Positions 45,540 through 62,410 are shown, counted from the first letter of the stretch. The stretch is 64,000 nucleotides of DNA from Escarpia spicata (GCA_963995525.1 OZ023210.1:23613021-23677020), one strand, 5' to 3'. Made by a program: numbers and translations. Notes: generated by a model not told the origin, from the sequence alone.

Positions 45540-46254
45540 CCTCCAACAAAAAAACATAATTATCACCAGCCGAAGAAGAACATCCATCGTCATTTCAATG
45601 TCCGTGGCTGCCGTGGCTTGAGTTATCAGTTTCGTTTTCCTTAACGCGATTTCCATCATAGTGTCGTCTTGCTATAGTATCGCCATCGTCATGTTGTCTT
45701 GTGGATAATGTCGTTCCTCATTCATCTCTCTGTTTGTAGTTTTCATTAGTGATGGCAGTGTAATCCGAGCCTTCGTATGACTCTCTTTCAACTTCTCACT
45801 CCCGCTGTTTCTCGCTGTTATCACTTCTTTTATTCCGGCACAACGTCTCCGATGTCATCTCGGCGTGAACATTCATTCAGCTATTATCGCGGTACTTGAT
45901 AAACGATAGCCGCGCGTTGTGTTTACGAAAACCGCCGGAGGCTGGATTGAAGACACAGCCGAGCTACATCCGCGGGGGCTTCAATCATTCAGCCGTATCG
46001 GTAACAAGCGAGTCCGTCTTGCTTCCATGCAAACCGCTGTTGTTGCGGATGCTCGCCGGCACATCGATCGAACAGTGGTTTTCTGGATTACGTGTTCTGT
46101 CTCTCCTCGAGGGACTCATTACCGCTGTTGTTATCGAATTAGTCACTGCTGTTATCGCCCGTCACCTGGGGTTGGACGGATGTCTGGTTAACCGCACGCC
46201 AAGGAGGTCATACTATAATGACACAGCTGCCATTACATGGAGATTTACCTATAA
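45540..46254. other. No gene recognised
   Basis: A 130-codon plus-strand frame at 45896-46288 and an overlapping one have no recognisable motif. The first ends inside SINE-1 sequence, which argues against a host exon. Confidence 0.3.
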
Positions 46255-46410
46255 GAATAAAGGTGTAAATTTGCTTTATGTAGCGTGACAACACGTCCTT
46301 AGGGCCGCTCAAAGCGCTGCACATTTTATCCCCTGGCAGACGTGTTCGGTCCTATTATTCCTACGCCATGTCTACGTTTCTTGGAAGCATTCAAGCTGTA
46401 GTTACTGTAT
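46255..46410 (-). mobile_element. SINE-1 fragment, diverged
   Basis: AAAGCGCTGCACATTTTATC, CCCTGGCAGACGTG and TTTCTTGGAAGCATTCAAGC match the tail half of SINE-1 with more mismatches than the other copies. Confidence 0.7.
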
Positions 46411-47237
46411 GAAGACTTTTGGTTTGATATATGGTATGCTTTCTTTTTTGCGAAATTAGTCTGAAGCATGAGGAACAAAATCGAACTGACGGCGGAATTT
46501 TACGTCGAGCTTAACATGTCCACGCCAATATCAGCTTAACACGAAAATAATTTCGCACAGATTTTTTCTGGGAACAACAAAACAACTGTTTTCGTTAATA
46601 CGTGAAACGTTATATTTAACGAGACAGTGTTAATCCTAGGCAGTGTCGGTTGATTCAAATTTGAATTAAGACTCAGAACATTGTATCACTCTTGACTTGT
46701 TCTGTATTTACGTTGTGCGGCTTTCACTTGTTTTTGCAAGTGATCATTCGGAGAAACGCAGATGCGACTTTTCTATTGTGTGCATCCTACAAAACATAAT
46801 AATAACAGGCAATAGCTGCTGGGAAACGTGACATTGGTTGTAAGAACTATGGCGTGACGCAAATGCGCAGCGTTCTTACGATCATGATTTATGAACAGCA
46901 TGTAGATGTGTACGTGGCTATGCATTAGCGATAGATCAGTGCTGTGCAAAACAAATATTTAGCTGTGTCGAAATTGCAATGTCTTACAGTGGGCGTTTAG
47001 TATGAGACTAATCAGGTGATATCGCCACCCGACTGCAGACGGCGTCAATCTAATGGCAAACCAGATTGCTTAAGATACTAACTTGCGCGATTCGTCAATC
47101 ACACAGCTCTGTCGATTATTGTTTTCGTCCTTATAGATAACCCTCCGAATTCCGACGCGTGTCATCTTCTGCGTGTCGATCTATGTTGATCCAACATTGG
47201 GGCCGTTTTCAATAGTTTTCACTCTTGCTAGTTTGGT
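46411..47237. other. No gene seen
   Basis: Anonymous. Confidence 0.4.
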
Positions 47238-47278
47238 CGTCGTATACGTACGGCTAACACAGTCGTACGTATACGACG
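47238..47278. repeat. Inverted repeat, perfect 15-bp arms, 11-bp loop
   Basis: CGTCGTATACGTACG at 47238-47252 is repeated as its reverse complement at 47264-47278. CpG-containing arms and further CGTCG motifs to 47335 suggest the end of a small DNA element. Confidence 0.85.
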
Positions 47279-49127
47279 TGTGACGTCATGCTAATTAGAT
47301 ACTCGCCAACGACGTGAGATCGTCGTCTATCGTCGTACAACATTTACAGCTAACACCGAAGAGTTAACATGCAAAATAACGATATACATCTAAATGCAAT
47401 TGTCCGCCAACATCCTTGGTTAGTTCAACACAAACAATTTCGTGTCATCTGCGAAAGCCGGGCTCACGTCGTGGGATTATCATTGGCAACCTAAAATTAC
47501 GTTCCTTCCCTTCGCGCGTAACGGAAGTACGGGATATTAAAAATTAAACAAATAACGGGCGACATCAATTTACAAATGTGGTTAAATTAAAACACTGGGA
47601 CGGTGAAGATATTAGAACGGATACAGTTTATAGTTTGTTACGTGACTGTACTATAAAACGGATCAGATTAGAGGGCCAATCCTGTCAATGACGCGATTAC
47701 TAAACACCACTCCCCCGAAAGACTGCGCACCTAGCGAATCTAAAATATGTCCCTATTAGATTAAAACCTACCAGACAATAAATTACACTTTCTCCTACAT
47801 AAGATAACCATTACATTACAACTTGCAAATTTATGTCAAGGAATATGCGTAGAATTAATTTATAATACCTGAACTGAATTCACCTTTTAGTAATAGATAC
47901 CAACCAGTTAAATTCGGCTATATTGATATAACACCGGGAAAATACGTCGGCTTCTATCTATTCGTGCATATGTGGAAATCTGCCTTTTTGTTATCGTTAC
48001 ACGCACTGTTACCTCATAGTTGCCATTCTTCTCTATCACTTCCATTTGTATACTTTCAACATTCAACGTAATCGACCAATCAGAAATGCCTTAAACATTC
48101 CCAAGCCACGCTGTCGATTGTGAATGCAGGCAGTGCCGTAGCGTTAAGTCGTCCAGCCGACATTAACGCTGCCACGCGAATCGACTGCAGAAATCCATTC
48201 TGTCAATGAAACCCACTCTGCGCCCAAACGTGAAGCTTTCGCGGGTCTTCTTCGTCCGGTAATTGCCCGGATTCGCGCAATCGCTGGCAAATTAAGCGCG
48301 CTAAGCGGCACTTAATTTTACTGGATCTACGCGGCTGGTGCGATTGTATGTATTTCTTTTTTGAACTCTGCGCTATAGGTTACGATTCATTAGATCCTTT
48401 TCACGCAAGTCTACTAAAGCAATGAGAATGCGCAACATGCGAGAAAGATTCACATCCAGACAGGTTGCCATGCGATTGGTCCATGTGTGTTTGGAATTTC
48501 AACAATCTGCACTCCTATACAAAACGGCGAATGTGTTTTCTATTTTAAAAAAAAGACGATGGAGAATTACCCGAAGAAGCATGACGGTGTCTCTTATCTC
48601 ACCCATAGATTTTCGCTTCAACATTGATTATCGTGCTGGATGGGGTTAAACGATTGATTAAAAATCTCTCTTCAGTTGGTTTAGCCTATCATTAATTAGG
48701 TTAGTTGATATTCAGATAATGTGTGAATAAATACGTATTACCCATGCATGCTAGGTTGGCCTACTGGGCTGTCCAAAGATCATCCCCTTTGATATAAGTA
48801 GGCCTATGCTGTAATATATGTATATATAAAATATATAAATATATACCTGAAGAAAAATTTGCGAAATAAACACATAGTGTAACATCCATCAGAGTAGTTA
48901 TTAACCAATGAACGATAGCTATTAACGTCACTGCTTGGAAGTCGAAAGTCACGCTCACTATCGGACATCATAAATATGCAACAATTATATCTAGCGGTAA
49001 CACCTTAATCTTAATAGTTTGTTTAATAATCATATTCCATAACCTGCAGATCTGGCGAGATTCTGCACTCTTTTTTGTGGGGGTGGGGGCGATCAGTGGT
49101 TGTGATTGAGTCGGAATCTCTCGTCTG
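47279..49127. other. No gene seen
   Basis: Anonymous sequence; no frame above 75 codons with a motif. Confidence 0.4.
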
Positions 49128-49400
49128 GGATTAGAGCGCGGTTGCGTAGTATGAGCATCAGACTCTCAATCGAGACTTTACCTAGCTGCCGTTTCGAACC
49201 TTGGGAAAGTTCGTTCACTCTGCGTTGTTACTGTTTACTTAGCGACATGAACGAGTAACTGACAGCGGAGGGAATATACGGATTGTTTTCGTGCAGTGAT
49301 TGCACCGTGGCCGGTTACTTTCCAAAGAACTCGAGATGATGATGCTCGATTGGGCAGGTCTGCCAGGGAGTAAAGCGCGTGGAACAGTGAATAGTGCGTT
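49128..49400 (+). mobile_element. SINE-1, near full length
   Basis: The head has a box A-like GGTTGCGTAGTATGAG. The box B position is degenerate. The central block reads CGAACCTTGGGAAAGTTCGT, TCACTCTGCG and ACATGAACGAGTAACTGACA. The tail reads GGGCAGGTCTGCCAGGGAGT followed by AAAGCGCGTGGAAC near 49370-49385. Confidence 0.8.
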
Positions 49401-50300
49401 ATTCAGTGATAAGTTCACTATCGGTGTTTGTTTCATATCCAGACGGCACCCATGATCCATCACAAAGTCAAACTCTTTGGCGCCCGCCCAAAACACAGTT
49501 GTGTCTGTCAGCGTGATGTATATTTGCCAACTCGTGTTAGTCCAGGAGCCATAGGTTATTTATTTGCTCGAAATGGCCAGGTGTTTGGATGGTATTTAAG
49601 AATAGATTTACATTCGGACTATTCAAAACACCGCGTCTTAAGGTTCCGCGCTCGGTGGACTGAAGTGCTGTTGACGAATGTCACTAGATGTGTCGATGAA
49701 TTTCGTTAGGTGTGAATTGTAATTTATGGTGTAGGTCCAAGCTATAGCAAATGGGGTGTTATCAGAAAGGATTGTGAACTCTCTTTCCGACGATGTCATA
49801 ATTAACATAACGTTATGATGTAATGAAGTTAAATTTGGGTACACGCATTGTGTTTGACAGAGACAACAACAGGGGTGTGCAATGGTTGTAAAGGGTCCAT
49901 CGGGGTTATGAAAGCAACACCGATAATGACCCGAAATTGGGCGTATCAAGTCAGCTACATTTGGCTTGGCTACGTCGCCATACCCCATCTGGTGAACAAA
50001 CGTAACGTAACGAAATCGTTATCAGAAGAACATTCAAACTGTCATTGAATACTAGCTAATAGCACCCCGTGGGGCAACATATAACTCGTTTATATTGAGC
50101 GAACGACGAAAAAGAAGATTTATAGTAGAATCACCTGGTAAATTGTTGCCGGTCTATTGTCTCATGTAGGCCCCTAAGAAAGACCATCAGAAAGCGTAGC
50201 ACAAACAAATTACTCTAAATATATATCGTTGTTTTCTGAAATACATCGCCAATTGGTGGATGAGAGGCTAATGGGCCGAGGAAGCAAATTATCATAGAAA
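49401..50300. other. No gene recognised
   Basis: Frames of 93 codons (+) and 116 codons (-) overlap at 49428-49988 without a motif. Confidence 0.35.
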
Positions 50301-50307
50301 GAGGCGA

Positions 50308-50412
50308 GTGGATGTCGGCGAATGGACGTCGGCGAGTGGACGTCGGCGAGTGGACGTCGGCGAGTGAACATCGGCGAGTGGACGTCGGCGCCTCGGAGGA
50401 GATACACTTATA
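50308..50412. repeat. 15-bp minisatellite joined to a shared 30-bp tail
   Basis: About five copies of GAGTGGACGTCGGCG (50323-50390, with variants) end in TCGGCGCCTCGGAGGAGATA, CACTTATAAT. Nearly the same tail (TCGGCGCCTCTGAGGAGACG, CACTTACATT) borders the CA/CGCA repeat at 59313-59345. Confidence 0.8.
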
Positions 50413-50825
50413 ATGATCCAGTAGATAGTGTATCAATATAGAGATAATACATTACGTAATGTATATGTCACAATCAGTGCACAATTTACTTGCTATTGAA
50501 TGCCACCAATAAATCCTGACTGACCGCGCATAAGGTATACGCAGTGACACCTGGTGGTAAAAAAGACATTGGTTATAAAAACAGTAATTTGGGAAATGAC
50601 AGGCGGTTCGAATTTCAAGTAAGCTTAATGACAGAAATCGTTGAGCCGATCTGATTCGTGGAAAGTTAAGACGTCGTCGCTGTTCGCAACTTGACGAACT
50701 GACGCTGCTCCAGAGCACGCACTGGATTTATTGTGGGCTGTTCGCTTTGCGTGCTGAAAATGTGACGCTTTCCAATCGAATTTCTGGATGACAGAGTGTG
50801 CTAATAAGCACCAAATCATAGTCAC
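50413..50825. other. No gene seen
   Basis: Anonymous. Confidence 0.4.
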
Positions 50826-51345
50826 TTGACCATTCGGGCAGCGAATATCCCAGGCGAAAACATATTTTCTGACAAAGTCATGGCACAAGATGAAAGACCA
50901 CCACGAAGTGACGTGGTGTTGCGGAATAAATGCAATAGCACCGCTTTTGGCAGCGCTAACGAGGATTCAAAGGCAGGGAAACGGGCGCGCCTTGAAACCG
51001 TGAGAGAACTGCTCAAGAAGCTGTTTTGTGACATAGGTGACGGAGTCCACGAAGACAAACGGGGGACGGGAGATAAACGACAACATTCTGATGAACCAAA
51101 CTATCAGTCCGTCGCCAGCAGAAATCCTTTTCGCGTGTGTTTCAGGCGGCGGGAAAGGCATTTGTTTTATTTGTTCAGCTGCTTGCGTGCGTTTATCTTG
51201 TTTGGCAAACATTCGTTTGAGCAGAGGTGGTAAACGGCTGCCATCCGTCAAGTACTACAGGCTCGGAGGCGCTGAGGACATTGACGCCGAATGGTATGAA
51301 TTCCCGGAACGTTTTGGCTGCAGCACGTCTACCCATATTACTTAA
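50826..51345 (+). other. Overlapping unassigned open frames
   Basis: A 135-codon frame (50826-51233; an internal Met at about 50880 starts MAQDERPPRSDVV) and a 102-codon frame (51037-51345) overlap. The first has RLETVRELLKKLFCDIGDGV, suggesting a helix. The second has FACVSGGGKGICFICSAACV with clustered cysteines. They could be pieces of one decayed gene joined by a frameshift, but I recognise no family and the region lies in ordinary repeat-rich DNA. Confidence 0.25.
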
Positions 51346-53069
51346 TTAACACCGTGACTGTGTTGTTTGTAGGCTGTCTCCGTCAAACATATACTTCCCT
51401 CGGCGTTAATGTTCGTGTTCTACGCGGTTTTATATATGTAAACAATAGAGAATGTTTGCAAGCGTAAACGGTAAACGCAATCCCTATCCATTTTACATTC
51501 AAATTACGGATGAATCAAAGACAACATTGTACATACAACTGTTTTTGGCTGATTAGCCGCCTCGTTTTAATTGCTATAATACATCAGAACTAATTTTTAA
51601 AAGACCGGTCTCAGCATGTAATACATAACGATGGGGGAACAAATCGCACACGCAATCGTTTTTGTTGTTTTTCACAAAATAAACTGATCAAATTCTTCCG
51701 AAAGATATCTATGTGCTAAATATCTAACACATATTCCGTTAAATATGTGCAAATAAACTGTTGGGTGAAGAACATACGAATATAGACAGGCAAATCGAAA
51801 TCTCATAAAAAGGCGCCTGCGTTAAAAGCCGTGCATCCTATCTTCGCTGTGATTTGCTGTTGTTATACATAAGTCCAAAAGGATTTAGATGCATTGCGGT
51901 CTGTCCATATTAGCTTGTGATTAGGACCACATATCCAGCTGAAAAGGGCATAAATGTACGATATGTTGGCGGCGCGTGAAACGCCGTGATGCAGACACTC
52001 CTGACGGTTACGTATCTCCAACAATCGACACCGATCGCGCAGCGCGTTAGGGATAGGGAAGGGAATCGAGATCGGTATGGTTGCAGACACTCTCTAATAT
52101 GTCACTGACACAGAACGTTATGAGGACATCATGCTAGGTATGATCATCTCTTAAAGGAAGAAAATTAGTAGCTAACGTTAAAAATAGCAGAATAGGCATT
52201 TCAATTATTTGAAGTTAACATTGGGAAAACTATCATTGTCACAAATACAATGTGATGTTGTACATTAACTAGCACTACTACAGTTTACAAAGAACTTACA
52301 CATCATTTTACATTACCTTGTTCTACATGTGATTTTAGTTATGGTTTTGATGTTGTCTTCTTGTAAAATTGTTTTATTAGTTCGGACGTATGAAATCAAA
52401 ATAACGCGAGACAGTGCTATAGTAAACAGTGAATGCAGGTTATATTCCTTTCCCTCTCAACGATAAATAATTACACATAGTTTCCTGCTGAGTGTGCACA
52501 CTAGCATCTGTACTGCATAAATACTACATAAATAAGACTGGTTATGCAGACCGTTTGTCTAACTACAAGCAACTGGAGAACAAAAACGTTAGGTATGTGT
52601 AGACGACTGGCACATATGTAAACATATATCAAGGTACCAATCCCGACCAGTTATTGGCGTTCTTTTTGTGTCTTTTGTCTTCTTTTCACACAAAAAAACG
52701 CGCATTCATATTATTCCAAATATGAAGTGAGTTGAACCTTAACATTATTATCACTTTAACTACAATTTTGAGTAAATTAATAACGTTATCTCGCAAATGC
52801 ATTTTGCAGTGTTTATAGGATATGACGTCATAGTAGAATACTACCACGTCATGGGCTATTCTCAACAGAATACTTGGCATCACCCGACAAAAGCACATGC
52901 GAAACAAAGACGCCAACGAACGTATATATATCCCCAGAATGTTTGCCGTCTATGCCGCACGGGAGGTGGGCGTATTTCAAAGGACCACCTCTACGTTGCA
53001 TGGGCCTCTTGCGCAAGCCGAGTCGGCCGTATGGGACTGGGGTTCAGGGCAACAGGCCAACGATGTAAA
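51346..53069. other. No gene recognised
   Basis: Anonymous sequence. The region 52870-53065 has an open frame in several phases, immediately before the microsatellite, and may be a repeat tail. Confidence 0.35.
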
Positions 53070-55170
<2,101 letters not shown>

Positions 55171-55436
55171 TTAAAAGGAAGAAAAATTTTTGGTGTTCAT
55201 TTTTGAACAAACTAGGGCTGTAATGATGCATCTGTGTATCACGACATGTTTCTCGCAATATATTTTACAAATATCGGGATATATACGATACGTGTAAATG
55301 TTCGTTCTATAGGATCTTTTTTACGATATACATCAGGCCCGTAACCAGCTTTTGCTGAGGGGGATTAGTTTTTATATTATATATATATATCAAAAAGTTT
55401 TTGATATTATATATATACATATATATATATATAAAG

Positions 55437-55474
<38 letters not shown>

Positions 55475-55673
55475 CATATCAAAAACAAATACATATATAT
55501 ATTGGTTACGGGCCTGGTGTATGTAAGGATCCAATAGAACGAACATTTACATGTATCGTATGTATCGCGATATTTGTAAAATGTATTGCGAGAGAAGTGT
55601 CGTGATACACCGATGCATCGTTACAGCCTCAGTTTGTTCAAAAAGTAACACCAAAAAGTTGTCTTCCCTTTAA
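55171..55673. mobile_element. Foldback element with AT-rich core and nested inner repeat
   Basis: The left arm (55171-55350: TTTTTGGTGTTCATTTTTGA, AACAAACTAGGGCTGTAATG, TCTCGCAATATATTTTACAA, GTAAATGTTCGTTCTATAGG) is matched by its reverse complement at about 55500-55673. At the inner ends CAGGCCCGTAACCA (55334) and TGGTTACGGGCCTG (55503) face each other across a (TA)n core (55372-55480). The arms differ at roughly one base in eight. No coding DNA. The inner pair may be a second element's ends, nested in the first. Confidence 0.85.
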
Positions 55674-56446
55674 TGTGTTTCGTATCAATGCATGGATCCG
55701 AGTTCACCAGCATGGACCACGTGCTGCGGCGTATATTACCACATGCTGTCTATTATTACTAACGATTACTAATGTATAATAAATGTATAATAAATTATGT
55801 TGTCCGTGTGCCGATTTATTCCACAGTCTGCTCCCTGTTATGCGCCGTGATAAATGCATTGCGCCGTTCATCACAAGCTGTTAGTGGCAACCTCGGTGAC
55901 AACCAATTCCCTAATACCCGCCTGCAATGAAATGCAGATGGAATTGTGCCTCAAATGAGAACGGTAACTTGATTTACCTCCCGAGAAGCCAATTAATTAA
56001 ACATTTCTTATTTGTGTTTGAAGTGCCACCAGTCACCAATGTAATAGATCCGATATTTCAAAATAGCAAGTGACTGTCTTTGTTTCTGTAGTTTATACAA
56101 CACTGTCCACCAGCGTGTATGTTTGTTGAGTAACCTGTACACAAATACGGTGCCAGTGAAAACGTAGGATAATCACATTGACAGTGACGTAGATTGATGC
56201 ATAACGATGTGAGAGTTTTATTTACAGTGAAGGAAATTGCTAGGGACTCTCGGGATAAGGAACGTTTCCATATATCCGATGACCCTTTCCTTCATGGGTT
56301 CACAAAGCATCGCGTGCTAGAATGCGGATTTCATATTAACACTGACATTTTGAATGTGAGAAAATCACATCTGCTAATATGCTAATATTATGATTTACGG
56401 TCTATGTCCTACTTCCTTACGGTTAATTACTCAGCAAAGTCCTATT
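55674..56446. other. No gene seen
   Basis: Anonymous. Confidence 0.4.
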
Positions 56447-56447
56447 A

Positions 56448-56488
<41 letters not shown>
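56447..56488. repeat. (TA)n microsatellite
   Basis: About 19 TA units. Confidence 0.95.
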
Positions 56489-56491
<3 letters not shown>

Positions 56492-56544
56492 CATTGTGAT
56501 AAGGGTTTTTAAATGTTGTCCTTCTATAGAGATAGTGAATCACT

Positions 56545-56795
56545 AATTTACCCCCTGTGTGTGTGAGTGCTTGTGTTGCGTGCGTGCGTGCGTGCGTGCG
56601 TGTGACGTGTTACTTCTCCCGACATGGACCAGGTAGAAGGGACCACCGACGTATAGCGTCTCTTCCGAAAGACACAGGCAACGCGAGCTGAACGAAATCG
56701 CCGCATTTTCAAAACCGCGATCGGTACGTGGTTGGAACACCGTTTTCTCGATCAACGGTCAGGGGCTCTACTGCTCGACCACCACGCCATAAAAA
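56545..56795 (-). mobile_element. SINE-2 candidate with (CACG)n tail
   Basis: On the minus strand the head (from about 56790) reads GGCGTGGTGGTCGAGCAGTA, fitting box A. About 40 bases later GGTGTTCCAACCACG sits where box B (GGTTCGANNCC) should be but is a poor fit. The body runs through TTCGGAAGAGACGCTATACG and CCCTTCTACCTGGTCCATG, and the tail is (CACG)n at 56575-56600. I regard it as a tRNA-derived SINE with a microsatellite tail, moderately supported. Confidence 0.5.
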
Positions 56796-57143
56796 TGACC
56801 AAACAACGTGGCGTCATTTGTGTGAGATCTGACTCCAACAGACCACATGCTTTACTTATTGACACTTGCTGCCTCGGGTCAACAACAACTCCACCAACGC
56901 CACATGTAGTTTCCTTAACCGTTCCAGTCCTAATTAAACACGCTGAAATACGGGAGCCTAACGTTAAACCATTCGTTGAGGTGCGGCACTAAGCCTACGG
57001 TATTAACTGCTTGTCCGGCTGATTAGTTTAGTTAGTTCACAGCTAACAGGTAACGATTATTCGTTTGATCGACGGACGCGATAGTGATGTTGCTACACCG
57101 ATGTCCAAACAATCCAACTGGGAAACACGATTCTCGGTATATC

Positions 57144-57144
<1 letters not shown>
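56796..57144. other. No gene seen
   Basis: Anonymous. Confidence 0.4.
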
Positions 57145-57235
<91 letters not shown>

Positions 57236-57262
57236 TGTGTTTGTGTGCGTGCGTACTTGCGA

Positions 57263-57333
<71 letters not shown>

Positions 57334-57336
57334 TGT
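57145..57336 (+). repeat. (GT)n then (GCGT)n microsatellite
   Basis: About 85 bases of (GT)n followed by about 90 bases of (GCGT)n. Confidence 0.95.
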
Positions 57337-59094
57337 GGAAGGTGTGATGTTTATTTCCCGGTAGTTTATAGTTATATATGTAAGCAGCGGTGTTTTATCT
57401 GTAGTCGAAGAATTCACGCCATACGCTCCTCGCAACTAACCGGATTCCGTTTCGCTACGCCATTTATGCGTTGTCGTAAAATCAAGCAGGCGACCTAATG
57501 GCGCTGGCTAGCGAGCGGTAACCGGCAGAAACTCCACGTGTGTCTGACGATTTGGTCAGCGCGCAGCGTGTTCCTGCACTATCACCTAGGCAGCGGAACA
57601 TTCCTAAATCATATTCCCTACACGAGTGACGTTGTTAATTCATAACGTCGACTCGTCTGGTTTTTACTTTCATTTGATTGACGTGTGAGGTTACTTTGTA
57701 AATTGGCGTATGCGTGGGTGAAAATGTTAAGGTATCGTAATGACCTAAGATAATTAGAAATAGTCATGTTAAAGAAAGCCTATGATTCAGATAGGTTGAC
57801 GTCGGGTCAGGTATGGTGTAAATATTATAACAGCAGCGGCTTATGCGATGGCAATGCAGATTGGAAACCATGCAATTCCTACGCGTGGAGTCCAGCTGCT
57901 AATTGTCAGTAACTGTCAATTTTCGTTACGCTACGGCGTCGCGCCAATTATTGACATTTTGTTACATTCGCACGTTGACCATCATGTTAGACACGGCCGT
58001 GCGTCGGCTGTAACAATCGCTCAGTCCCACTGGGCGCGTCCTCTGCCTCGCCTTCAGTCGACGCTCAATAACTCGCCGTGATAATTGCCTCTTTGTTGTA
58101 CGCCGCGGGGACACAGAAGCGTCTGCGGCAACCACACCAGCGCCTCATTGTCAGGGCAAGCAATATCGCCGGTAGCTGTGCAGTGTTGGAGTTCTACTAA
58201 TATAGCTAATTTCTCGCTATATGGAACGCTGATATGCGGTTTTGCGCACGTCTTTGGGACAACGTGTAGAAGCCGAGAAAAAACAGTTCACATCGTAGGC
58301 GGAAGCCGTTGAAAGGAAGGCGAAGTTCACGAGTACAGATTCAGTCGACGCTAATGAGGATGACAAGATCCGCTTCTAATCCTCGGGCCGTCTGATTATT
58401 AATGTAATATCTGCTCGTCGAAGCGATACGTGTGGACAAAGAGCCGTAACTAGTTCCCATCGGCACTTAAAGCAACGCTCAACACGGAGATTCGCATGAG
58501 ATTACGTCAGTTCGTCCGGCAGTATACAATAATATTATGTATGCTATTGCATATTGCAACCGAGGAGATTTAAATATCGTCTGCAGATGGCCGGCGTCGC
58601 TTGTCAGATGTATGGCAGTGGTGGAACGTGACAGGAAATGTAATTCGCTGATTACGGCCATGTCTCGGTCAGCGGTAGATGGACACGCTGACTGCGGCAG
58701 ACGGACACGTCGCTCGATACTGCTCCACAAATTAATCGCACTTGTAACTTTGGCGGAGGTTTGAGGGCCGAATTGTTTTCAATCGGCTTTGTTTGATAAA
58801 TATTTAATTCACTTATTTATTTTATAATGCACCCAAGCTTTGTGTTAATATGATGTGGCCAAAGTAAAATTGGTCTTGTCTAGACTTGATAGCGCCGGCG
58901 TGCGACAGTACTAGTGTAGTCGGACACAAAACATTGTTGTCATAGTACTTACTTTAATTTATCACGTCAATGTACTAAAGGAAATGATTAGGTCCCTAAT
59001 GTCAAATAAATTCGAGAGATATTGGATTTAATTTGAAAACTAGTAACTTGTAAATTGTCCATTTTGTAAAATAAAGCTGTACCAGAAAGGGCGG
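57337..59094. other. No gene recognised
   Basis: Anonymous; frames under 85 codons. Confidence 0.4.
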
Positions 59095-59174
59095 CGTGCG
59101 TGTGTAGGTGTATGCTTCTGTGCGTGTGTATAAATCCAATAGCTAATCTATAAGCACGCCAATGGATACACACA

Positions 59175-59222
<48 letters not shown>

Positions 59223-59345
59223 CACAGGCGCGCGCGCAAACACACACGTACCACACGCACGCACGCACACGCACGCACACGCACGCGCACACACACATAC
59301 ACGAGGCATGCGGATCTCGGCGCCTCTGAGGAGACGCACTTACAT
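59095..59345. repeat. Compound GT/CGCA/CA microsatellite with shared tail
   Basis: Runs of (GCGT)n-type, (ACGC)n and (CA)n end in CGGATCTCGGCGCCTCTGAG and GAGACGCACTTACAT, the tail also found at 50390-50412. Confidence 0.85.
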
Positions 59346-60904
59346 TTCTCCAAGGTTAGCGTATTATATATATTAAATTATAATTATATTTATAATTATC
59401 TATGTATGAAATCAGTAAACACGTAGAAAATGGCGGATGCAACATCTGATGGCGCCACCTGACGGGATGTGAATAGTCTAGACTAGTTACGTCGGGAACG
59501 ACAGCTTTACAATTAGCCGTGTCTGCTGAGTCGGAATGTCATTCCGTTCACGATTTGGCGTCAGGTGTGTTATCACTTAAAACGCCATGTAGCAACGAGA
59601 TTGATCATCATACGAAATCCAAGATGAACTTGTTTGAAAAGAAGGCTCGCTCGAGATAGTACGAAGAGTTTATGGGTGACACAGCTTGCAGAGGAAATAT
59701 AAAATAAGTGGCTTCCAAAAGCGGCTGGAAACGCACTTTCTTTTGGTGTTAGCCGACTTAACAGTGGCGGCGACTCTTCGACCTCTGTGTAGTACGCACA
59801 TCTGGAAATAAATAAAACGTTAACACGTTTGAAAGGCTGCTTAAAGTGGCGTGCGTTGACTGTGGTAACGATCACTATCTCTGCTGGGTTTTGTTATGTT
59901 CTTGTCTAGGTAGTTGACGATTGAAGCAATGGTAAATCCATTGCATTCTCGATAAGAATTTCTTGTCTATTTTCCCTATGGGATATCTTGCTTTGAAAGG
60001 CAATCTTGTTGAATCTGGTTATATGTTTTCCAATGCGGCATACATGTATCCATGACGAAAACAAGAATATAGTTGAATGTCCGTAATAATATTAAAATAC
60101 AAATATGCTTAATGGTATCTAACACTTTTCAACAGGACATAACAACATTGACACAGCAACATGCAACTAGATTTAGCGAGGGAGTCAATATGTGAGTAAG
60201 TGAGTGGTTTAATGAATGAGTGAGTAAAAGTAGTTGTCAGATTTAAGAACACTGATCCAGATGGCCACACAATGCGACGGGCTCCAGATGTTACGTTGTA
60301 GCGACGGACGCAGAATCATCATGGACGATCTAACCATTTCTCAACTGTCCCATTTGTAAGTTTCAGACGTTGGCGATCGATGTCTCCATGTAAACTACTT
60401 GTGATTTAAGACAGCTGGGTCGGAACCATTAATAAATTGTGGTTCGCTCATTTTACATTTCCTGTTATCGACCTGTCTTGCTGGAGGCACATTACACTCG
60501 ATGACGTTTCGCAGCCCGTCAATATTCGGACACATACGGCCACATGTTGACCTTATTGACAGATGACAATGACTGGGGCAGGTTGACAGACGATGCGTTG
60601 TAACTTCAAACGTGTCTCTTCGTAATCGCTTGATATCGGATGGGGACACCGACGTATTACCTGTACTCTGAGCTCAATGTTTTCTGAGAACCGCTGACAT
60701 CCTTTTATCTCGGGAGGTAACGCACTATGTATTAAGCGACATATGTTGTGATTGCAAACGTCTACATTTGGAGCCTGCGCCACAGATTATGCAGGTGTAA
60801 CATGTTCGGTGCCGGAGTTAGGATTGTGGAGGCCCCCATAAATATATATTGGGGTCCCTGGACAACTGCCGCGTCTGCCCTGTGCCTAAACCCTATTGGT
60901 CGTT
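59346..60904. other. No gene recognised
   Basis: Anonymous. Short GAGTGA repeats at about 60195-60235. Confidence 0.4.
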
Positions 60905-61100
60905 GACGCGTGGCAGTCGATGGTCTTTTTCTCAGACACTCTCTATTCTCCATCCATTGTGTTTCTCCTGTGCTTTCCCGATGCGTCTCCGAAGCATCTG
61001 TCGCCAGTTGTTGCTGCAGACTCGCAAGAACTGATGTCGATCTCTGCTGACTTAATGTCCCCCTATCGCAGATCTGGACGGCCGACACGCCTTGCGCAAT
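60905..61100 (-). pseudogene. Possible LINE C-terminal fragment
   Basis: Read on the minus strand with small shifts, CARRVGRPDLR-Y at about 61070-61100 followed by QQLATD and R-R-R-I-G-K resembles the GRP.LRYKD and W..LA.DR..WR blocks of LINE C-termini. The match needs frameshifts and is weak. Confidence 0.3.
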
Positions 61101-61220
61101 TAGACCACAGAGAACGTCCATTTGAATAAATCCGCCATCCATGCAGCAGGCACAGCCACGCTAATGCTGACGTCGCTGAAAAAACAGTTCAAATGTACTA
61201 AGGATGTATGTTTGTGTAAA

Positions 61221-62402
<1,182 letters not shown>

Positions 62403-62410
62403 CTTCTACC

